Under the pieces are notes generated by a model that saw nothing but the letters and a program-made list of their open reading frames with translations, searched no databases and was not told the DNA's origin. Source: an uncultured Collinsella sp. (GTDB lineage Bacteria; Actinomycetota; Coriobacteriia; Coriobacteriales; Coriobacteriaceae). From it: a stretch of DNA of 8,931 nucleotides. Location: the NCBI GenBank assembly GCA_900757235.1, contig CAAENB010000015.1, positions 1 through 8,931 of the forward strand. The letters are read 5' to 3'. Positions 4,785 to 8,931 of the stretch are shown piece by piece. How positions within the stretch are numbered: position 1 is the first letter of the stretch; every line of letters begins with the position of its first letter. Made by a program: the position numbers and the translations under genes.

Positions 4785-7463
4785 CTATCGCAACGCCGTC
4801 TGCGCGAGGCGAGCGCGAGCGATGGCGGCCTGACCGTAGGCAATGCAGCCGTCGTTGACGGGTACAGCGTGGGGGACCAAAACGGCAAGACCGACGTCTT
4901 TGAGTTCGTGGGTGAGGAGCTGAAGCAAAAGCCGGTTCATGAACACACCGCCCGAGAGCGCGACGGTATCGAGGCCTTCGCGCGCACAGATTTCGCGTGC
5001 GATTCGTGCCGAAGAGCGCGCGATGGCGATGTGGAACCCGAGCGCGAGCCTGTCGGCGGATTCTCCGGTCTCGATTCTGCTCAAAAGTGCCTCAAAAAGT
5101 GGCTTGGGGTCCAGAACGAAAGGGCTGTCCGAGGCAGCCTGGACAGTTAGTTCAGATACGTATTTTTTAGAGCGGCTCTGGGTGGCAAAAGTCGTCTGTG
5201 GGGACTCCAAATGGGTCGATTTGGGGCCTGTGCCGGGCGCGCTTGTCGCAAATAGGGTGTCCGGAGAGCCTTTTTTGGCCAAATCTGAGGCAAAAATGCC
5301 AGATAGGGGGTTAGTAGTTAATACGTATTTGAACAAACTGTCCAGCGACGTTGAGACGGATGCGGATACGCCCACCTGATTGCCGGCGAAACGGCTGATT
5401 TCGCTGGCAAGCGCGCGCCAGGCGGCGGCTTCGAGTTCTATGGCGGGTTCGCCCTCGTAGGTTGCCTTGTCGCAGATGCCCAGAATCGCTGCCGCGGCAT
5501 CAAAGAGACGCCCCATGCTGCTGGTACGCGGGCTGTTGATGCCGCGCTCGATCATGGTGGCCGTCACGCTGCGTGTTTGCTCGTCGAGGGTGCCCAATAG
5601 CCTCGCGGCACCCGGATGCTCGAGCAGGCCGAGCTCGCTCAGCAGGGCAAAGGCATTACGCCGGGCATCGCGCACGGATGCGGCACCGCCTGGCAGCGCC
5701 CAGGTGCGCAAATGCGCGGCGCGCTCAAAGCCGCCAAGGCCGGCGACAAGGAACTCACCGCCCCATATGGTGCCGTCGGTGCCGGCACCCGTACCATCGA
5801 AGGCAATACCGAGGACGCGTGCATCGGGCGCAAGCCGGCCTGCGACAATCGCCTCGGCCATTACGCTCGCGATGTGCGCATGATGATGCTGGATTTCGAT
5901 AAGCGGCAGACTGTGCTCCCGTGCCCGCTCACGCGCCCACTGGCTCGACAGATAGTTGGGATGCATGTCGCATGCCAGTGCGGCAGGCGTCAGGTCAAAG
6001 AGGTTTTCTAGACGTGCGCGGGCGGCGCTCCAGGCATCGAAGGTCGCGCCGTTTTCGACATCGCCGATATGCTGCGATACAAAACAGGCCACATGGCCGT
6101 CGGCGTCCTCGCGCGTGAGTGCGATCGTGGCCTTTTGCTGCGGCCCGCAGGCGAGCACGCAGGGTGCAGTGCCATCGAGCGCCGGCAACGACAACGGTTG
6201 CGGCGCATATCCGCGTGCGCGACGCACAGGCATGACGGTGCCGTCGACCACACGTACCACGGAGTCGTCGTAGCGTGAGAGAATCGCACGGTCGTTGCCA
6301 AGTAGCGCGTCGGCGATGCCGGCGGCAACAAGATGTTCCCATGCAAGGGCATCATCGGTCTCGATAGGTTCCTCGCTCAGGTTTCCGCTGGTCATGACCA
6401 GCGTGTGCATGCCGCGCGCCGCGGCTGCGGCGAGCAGCAAATGTTGAAGCGGTGTATAGGGGAGCATGACGCCGAGCTCGGGTAGATCGTGTGCGACGGA
6501 TGGCGCGAGTGTAAGGCCGTCGGGGGAATCTCCCTCGCCAACAGCACGGCGGCGCAGCAGTACAATGGGGCGGATGCTGCCGGCCAGCAAGCCGCGCTCG
6601 GCATCATCGACATGGCGCAGGCGTTCAGTATCGGCAAGGCTGCGCACCATAACGGCAAGCGGCTTGTTGCTGCGGCGCTTGCGACGGCGCAGCTCGACCA
6701 CCGCCTGCTCATTGGCGGCGTTGCAAGCCAGATGGAATCCGCCCAGGCCCTTGATGGCGACAATACCGCCGCCGGCCAGCAGCTCGACACAGCGGTCAAT
6801 AATGGCATCGCTGGTTTCGCGCGTACTGCCGACGGCTGGCGTCGCCCCCGAGCCCTCGAGCTCCATGTCGCCCGCCGCCTCGCGCCAGGTAATATGTGGC
6901 CCGCAGTCAAAGCAGGCATCGGGCTGCGCATGAAAGCGCCGGTCAAGCGGGTCGCCATACTCTGCGGCGCACTCGGGGCACATGGGAAAGCAATCCATCG
7001 ACGTGGCCGCTCGGTCATAAGGCAGCGACCGGATGATGGTAAAGCGCGGTCCGCAGTTGGTGCAGTTGATAAAGGGGTAGTGATAGCGTCGGTCGGCGGG
7101 GTCGAACAGTTCGCGCAGGCAGTCGTCACAGGTGGCGATATCGGGGGAGATGAGCGTCGTGTGCACGGTCTGATCCTGCGACGCTACGATGCGAAAGGCC
7201 TGCTCATCGTCGGCATCCCAAGCATCGGGCTCCAGGTCTGCAACAGCGACATGCTCAACGCGGGCCGCGGCAGGCGCGTGCTCCGACAGCGCGGCGACAA
7301 AGCCGTCGAGTGCCTCGACCGAAGCATGCGCCTCGATGTGCACGCCATCGCCCGCGTTGAGCACCCAGCCGCAAATGCCATGCGCCATAGCCTCGCGATA
7401 CACAAATGGCCGCATGCCAACGCCCTGCACAATGCCCGTCACATGAATATGCACATGCCGCAT
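4785..7463 (-). CDS. hypF: HypF, carbamoyltransferase with an in-frame 69-residue insertion
   Basis: 892 residues, long for HypF (about 750-780 usual). HypF makes carbamoyl-adenylate from carbamoyl phosphate and ATP and passes the carbamoyl group to HypE. Domains in order: acylphosphatase-like (1-95; VQGVGMRPF with Arg18, Asn36); zinc fingers with four CX2C pairs (Cys112/115, 134/137, 162/165, 184/187) at the family spacings of 18, 24 and 18; YrdC-like domain (about 215-420; KGLGGFHLAC, SGNLSEEP); Kae1-like domain (about 430-892; HHHAH 526-530, FDGTGAG 555-561, SGGVFMN 837-843, NDGC 870-873). Residues 707-775 are foreign to the family and coincide exactly with the palindromic element at 5139-5345; they use codons TTA, CTA and GTA that are scarce elsewhere in the gene. 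Without them the order of motifs is intact, so the protein is probably active. The ATG at 7463 is chosen for the strong site AGGGGGAG 4 bases before it; an in-frame TTG lies 18 bases upstream. hypF follows nikR after 118 bases. Confidence 0.96.
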   Translation of the reverse strand: MRHVHIHVTGIVQGVGMRPFVYREAMAHGICGWVLNAGDGVHIEAHASVEALDGFVAALSEHAPAAARVEHVAVADLEPDAWDADDEQAFRIVASQDQTVHTTLISPDIATCDDCLRELFDPADRRYHYPFINCTNCGPRFTIIRSLPYDRAATSMDCFPMCPECAAEYGDPLDRRFHAQPDACFDCGPHITWREAAGDMELEGSGATPAVGSTRETSDAIIDRCVELLAGGGIVAIKGLGGFHLACNAANEQAVVELRRRKRRSNKPLAVMVRSLADTERLRHVDDAERGLLAGSIRPIVLLRRRAVGEGDSPDGLTLAPSVAHDLPELGVMLPYTPLQHLLLAAAAARGMHTLVMTSGNLSEEPIETDDALAWEHLVAAGIADALLGNDRAILSRYDDSVVRVVDGTVMPVRRARGYAPQPLSLPALDGTAPCVLACGPQQKATIALTREDADGHVACFVSQHIGDVENGATFDAWSAARARLENLFDLTPAALACDMHPNYLSSQWARERAREHSLPLIEIQHHHAHIASVMAEAIVAGRLAPDARVLGIAFDGTGAGTDGTIWGGEFLVAGLGGFERAAHLRTWALPGGAASVRDARRNAFALLSELGLLEHPGAARLLGTLDEQTRSVTATMIERGINSPRTSSMGRLFDAAAAILGICDKATYEGEPAIELEAAAWRALASEISRFAGNQVGVSASVSTSLDSLFKYVLTTNPLSGIFASDLAKKGSPDTLFATSAPGTGPKSTHLESPQTTFATQSRSKKYVSELTVQAASDSPFVLDPKPLFEALLSRIETGESADRLALGFHIAIARSSARIAREICAREGLDTVALSGGVFMNRLLLQLLTHELKDVGLAVLVPHAVPVNDGCIAYGQAAIARARLAQTALR
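5139..5345. mobile_element. MITE-like palindromic element inserted in frame in hypF
   Basis: A 207-bp segment is bounded by inverted repeats: 5139-5164 and 5320-5345 match in reverse complement at 24 of 26 positions, both containing the octamer ATACGTAT (5156-5163, 5321-5328) and ending CTGGACAG at the outer edge. 207 is 69 codons, and the segment begins and ends on codon boundaries of hypF without a stop. It is visibly richer in A and T than its surroundings (for example a run of six T at 5163-5168 and at 5271-5276). It encodes no transposase. In the hypF frame both arms encode KYV. No clear target-site duplication is seen. It resembles in principle the Rickettsia palindromic elements that lie within protein genes; this comparison is inference. 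Confidence 0.75.
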
Positions 7464-7482
7464 GTGGCTCCCCCTCGTCAAA

Positions 7483-7561
7483 ACCGACCAAAAAGGGACA
7501 GGTTTATTTTGGTCGGTAAAACTTCTAAACCTACCAAAATAAACCTGTCCCTTTTTGGCAG
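7483..7561. repeat. Pair of facing REP-like hairpin units between nikR and hypF
   Basis: Bases 7488-7513 and 7533-7558 form a perfect 26-bp inverted repeat, with three more pairs inside (7515-7517 with 7529-7531). Each half also folds alone: 7483-7493 pairs with 7507-7517 (11 of 11) around the 13-base loop AGGGACAGGTTTA, and 7530-7539 pairs with 7552-7561 (9 of 10) around the reverse complement of that loop. Two hairpin units with conserved loops standing head to head is the layout of REP pairs (BIMEs). It occupies most of the 118-base gap before hypF and ends about 20 bases before its start codon, so it could also dampen transcription or affect mRNA stability between nikR and hypF. Confidence 0.8.
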
Positions 7562-7581
7562 GTGCGCTGCGGGAAATCCCG

Positions 7582-8076
7582 TTACAGCCCCAGGCTTTGC
7601 TTGGTGGCGGCGCAGGTGAGCTCGCCGTGCTTAACGCCGCGCAGCCCCAGCAACCGGTCCGCTAGCTCATAGACGCGTTTGCCGCGACCCTTGAGCGCCA
7701 GAATCTCCAGGCAGTTGTGGTGGTCCAGATGCACGTGCATGGTCGAGACGATCTCGTCGGTGTAGTCGTGCTGCACCTCGTCCAGACGGCGCGTCAGATC
7801 TCCGGTATGGTGGTCATAGATCATGGTGAGCGAACCGATGACCTGCTCGTCGGGCGTGCGCATCTGCTCCTTGGCGATCGAGGCGCGAATCAGATCGCGT
7901 ACGGCCTCGGATCGGTTAGCCACGTCACCGCGGCGTGCGATCTGCTCGTCAAAGCGGCGCAGCAGGTCGTCGGGCGCGGTGACCGAAAAGCGGACCAGCT
8001 CGGAGCTGGAGCCGCTGCAGCGGCAGCTCGCATCGTCGTCCGCACCGTGATTGTGCGCGTGCTCGTGCTCGGCCAC
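7582..8076 (-). CDS. nikR: NikR, nickel-responsive ribbon-helix-helix repressor
   Basis: 164 residues. The ribbon-helix-helix DNA-binding domain (LVRFSVTAPDDLLRRFDEQI..., about 27-70) is followed by the ACT-like nickel-binding domain (about 78-160). All four high-affinity nickel ligands of E. coli NikR have counterparts with identical spacing: His103, His114, His116 and Cys122 (QH...HVHLDHHNC). With nickel bound the tetramer should repress nickel-uptake or nickel-enzyme genes. The N-terminus is about 25 residues longer than usual and metal-binding in character: His4, 6, 8 and 10, an acidic run, then Cys18 and Cys20. The GTG at 8076 is the only start available upstream of the DNA-binding domain and follows the TAA of the preceding gene by one base, so translation is likely coupled; the ribosome binding site is weak. 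Position before hypF-hypC-hypD-hypE suggests nickel control of hydrogenase maturation, probably with autoregulation. Confidence 0.95.
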   Translation of the reverse strand: MAEHEHAHNHGADDDASCRCSGSSSELVRFSVTAPDDLLRRFDEQIARRGDVANRSEAVRDLIRASIAKEQMRTPDEQVIGSLTMIYDHHTGDLTRRLDEVQHDYTDEIVSTMHVHLDHHNCLEILALKGRGKRVYELADRLLGLRGVKHGELTCAATKQSLGL

Positions 8077-8077
8077 G

Positions 8078-8326
8078 TTACACCAGTTTCACAGAGCCGA
8101 CGGAGTTGTGGTCGGCCTCGATGGCCTCCTCGTAGCCCTCGAGCGCATCGTGCGCCTCGTGCAGCGCAGACATGGCGGCCTCGAGCTTGGCGCCAATGCG
8201 CTCCATGTCAAAGTTCTCGGTCGCATGCAGCAGCTGATGGCTCCACTCGTGAGCGAGCTCAATGGTGTCGTCGACCTGCTTGACGCTCATGGCAAGCTGG
8301 CTCATGTTCATTCCGACGTCATGCAT
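8078..8326 (-). CDS. Small histidine-bearing helical protein, unknown function, first gene of the nikR-hyp cluster
   Basis: 82 residues, family not recognised. AAGGAG lies 6 bases before the ATG at 8326, the best ribosome binding site of the cluster, so the gene is real and well translated. The protein is predicted almost entirely helical, with two long amphipathic helices (about 8-36 and 40-72), no membrane segment, no signal peptide and no cysteine. His26, His30 and His34 lie at i, i+4 and i+8, thus on one face of the first helix; His56, His59 and His73 lie in or after the second. This arrangement could bind a metal in a helical hairpin or bundle. Because it is separated from nikR by a single base and precedes nickel-enzyme maturation genes, a nickel-related role (sensing, buffering or delivery) is a reasonable inference but is not shown. 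Confidence 0.85.
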   Translation of the reverse strand: MHDVGMNMSQLAMSVKQVDDTIELAHEWSHQLLHATENFDMERIGAKLEAAMSALHEAHDALEGYEEAIEADHNSVGSVKLV

Positions 8327-8345
8327 GGGAATCTCCTTTTGTACG

Positions 8346-8378
8346 GGGCGATATGGTGGTTCAGATTCTACTACGCCC
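8346..8378 (-). promoter_or_regulatory. Candidate promoter and dyad of the nikR-hyp operon
   Basis: Read on the - strand, TAGAAT (8365-8370) is a good -10 box about 38 bases before the start of the 82-residue protein; no convincing -35 box stands upstream. Around it, GGGCGTA (8372-8378) faces TATCGCCC (8346-8353), an imperfect dyad with an 18-base gap. NikR operators in other bacteria are widely spaced dyads of this kind (in E. coli two 6-bp halves with a 16-base gap), though the half-site sequence differs. Location after the trxA terminator makes this the natural place for the operon promoter. Confidence 0.35.
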
Positions 8379-8397
8379 GCCTTGAGCGCCGCCGCAT

Positions 8398-8435
8398 AAG
8401 AAAACGGGTGCGAGTCCGTCTGACCCGCACCCGTT
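8398..8435 (-). terminator. Rho-independent terminator of trxA
   Basis: A perfect 10-bp GC-rich stem (8403-8412 with 8426-8435) with further pairs inside (8414-8416 with 8422-8424) is followed on the - strand by TTTTCTTAT. It lies 111 bases after the trxA stop codon and before the promoter region of the next - strand gene, so it isolates trxA from the nikR-hyp cluster. Confidence 0.8.
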
Positions 8436-8500
8436 CACTGGGGGCTGTTTGTATCTACCATACTATCCGTGGTCGCATACCTTGCGTTTGGCACTCCGGC

Positions 8501-8519
8501 GAGCGGTGCGAAACCGCTC
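8501..8519. other. Small perfect hairpin in the trxA 3' untranslated region
   Basis: Bases 8501-8507 pair perfectly with 8513-8519 around a 5-base loop. It lies between the trxA stop codon and its terminator. The 8436-8546 stretch contains no reading frame I trust and no RNA family I recognise. Confidence 0.4.
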
Positions 8520-8546
8520 ATGGACGGCAGACAGGTAACAAGCGTA

Positions 8547-8867
8547 TTACAGATGTTTCTCCAGCAGTGCCTGAAGTCTTGCCTTGGGTAAGGCGCCGAC
8601 CGAGCGGTCGACCTCCTCGCCGTTCTTAAAGACGATCAGCGTGGGGATGCTCATGACGCCAAACTTCATGGCCAGGTCCTGGTTGTCGTCGACGTTGCAC
8701 TTGGCCACAGCCAACTTGCCGGCCAGCTCGTCGGCAACCTCGTCTACGATGGGCGAGAGCGAGCGGCAGGGGCCGCACCACGGGGCCCAAAAATCAACCA
8801 GTACGGGCAGGCTATCGTTGACGACAGCGTCAAAGTTCTCGGGGGTAATCTGCTTAATGTCAGCCAT
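8547..8867 (-). CDS. trxA: Thioredoxin
   Basis: 106 residues, the usual thioredoxin length. The active site WCGPC (Trp30, Cys31, Cys34), the buried Asp25 in VDFWAPW, the cis-proline Pro75 in SIPTLIVF and the closing helix are all present, so this is a standard cytoplasmic dithiol-disulfide reductant that is itself reduced by thioredoxin reductase. An additional Cys57 (AKCNVDD) stands where many thioredoxins have Val; it could take part in regulation by oxidation but this is not shown. The ATG at 8867 is preferred over an in-frame ATG at 8879, because GGAGG lies 6 bases before it and overlaps the upstream ATG. It is transcribed alone and terminated at 8398-8435. No thioredoxin reductase gene is seen in the window. 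Confidence 0.95.
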   Translation of the reverse strand: MADIKQITPENFDAVVNDSLPVLVDFWAPWCGPCRSLSPIVDEVADELAGKLAVAKCNVDDNQDLAMKFGVMSIPTLIVFKNGEEVDRSVGALPKARLQALLEKHL

Positions 8868-8885
8868 GGTGACCTCCATAATACG

Positions 8886-8927
8886 ACGCGGCTCGGCCGC
8901 GTAAAACTCAGTACGACCGTGCTTATA
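8886..8927 (-). promoter_or_regulatory. trxA leader: candidate -10 box and hairpin
   Basis: On the - strand, TATAAG (8922-8927) could be the -10 box of trxA, with any -35 box outside the window. Downstream of it, 8886-8892 pairs perfectly with 8896-8902 (7 bp, 3-base loop), ending a few bases before the ribosome binding site. TATTAT (8879-8884), closer to the gene, would start transcription inside the ribosome binding site and is less likely. Confidence 0.3.
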
Positions 8928-8931
8928 CCCA

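Noticed and set aside
5131..5353. Target-site duplication around the hypF element
   Set aside because: Bases next to 5139 and 5345 were compared and no direct repeat longer than about two bases is visible; it may have decayed or never existed.
7464..7481. TTG start of hypF at 7481
   Set aside because: The strong AGGGGGAG lies between it and the ATG at 7463, so the ATG is the true start.
6489..7619. 376-codon open frame opposite hypF
   Set aside because: Shadow of hypF that also runs through the REP-like pair; all HypF motifs in this part are intact on the other strand.
8436..8546. Riboswitch, such as c-di-GMP type I, or a tRNA in the trxA 3' region
   Set aside because: Only one short hairpin is present; the conserved core of that riboswitch and a cloverleaf are both missing, and no gene follows in the right direction.

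Overview
The window comes from a GC-rich, anaerobe-type bacterium. The [NiFe]-hydrogenase maturation set, the codon use, the short lipoprotein of a style I associate with gut Coriobacteriia, and the GGGGAC / GGGACAGG intergenic repeats together suggest a Collinsella-like member of the Actinomycetota. That placement is inference; no marker gene in the window settles it.

Layout. Bases 1-138 hold the 3' end of a + strand gene and its terminator. A + strand lipoprotein gene follows (318-875). Bases 876-1368 hold no gene but are packed with nested palindromes and short repeats. From 1369 to the end, every gene lies on the - strand. Read in transcription order from the right they are: thioredoxin (trxA) with its own terminator; then an 82-residue histidine-bearing helical protein, nikR, hypF, hypC, hypD and hypE; then a HAD-family phosphatase that may have its own promoter.

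How the genes work together. HypF and HypE make the cyanide ligand: HypF transfers a carbamoyl group to the C-terminal cysteine of HypE, which dehydrates it. HypC and HypD assemble the Fe(CN)2CO unit for the large subunit of [NiFe]-hydrogenases. NikR, a nickel-responsive repressor, sits at the head of this cluster together with the small unknown protein, so nickel status probably sets expression of the maturation genes. The nickel-insertion genes hypA and hypB and the hydrogenase itself are not in the window.

Most notable observation. hypF carries a 207-bp in-frame element (5139-5345) bounded by 26-bp inverted repeats that match at 24 of 26 positions. It adds exactly 69 codons at a poorly conserved spot of the Kae1-like domain and has a base and codon composition unlike the rest of the gene. 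It looks like a miniature palindromic element that a protein gene has absorbed. Other REP-like palindromes lie between nikR and hypF (7483-7561) and between the lipoprotein and HAD genes (895-1327), so this genome appears rich in small palindromic elements.
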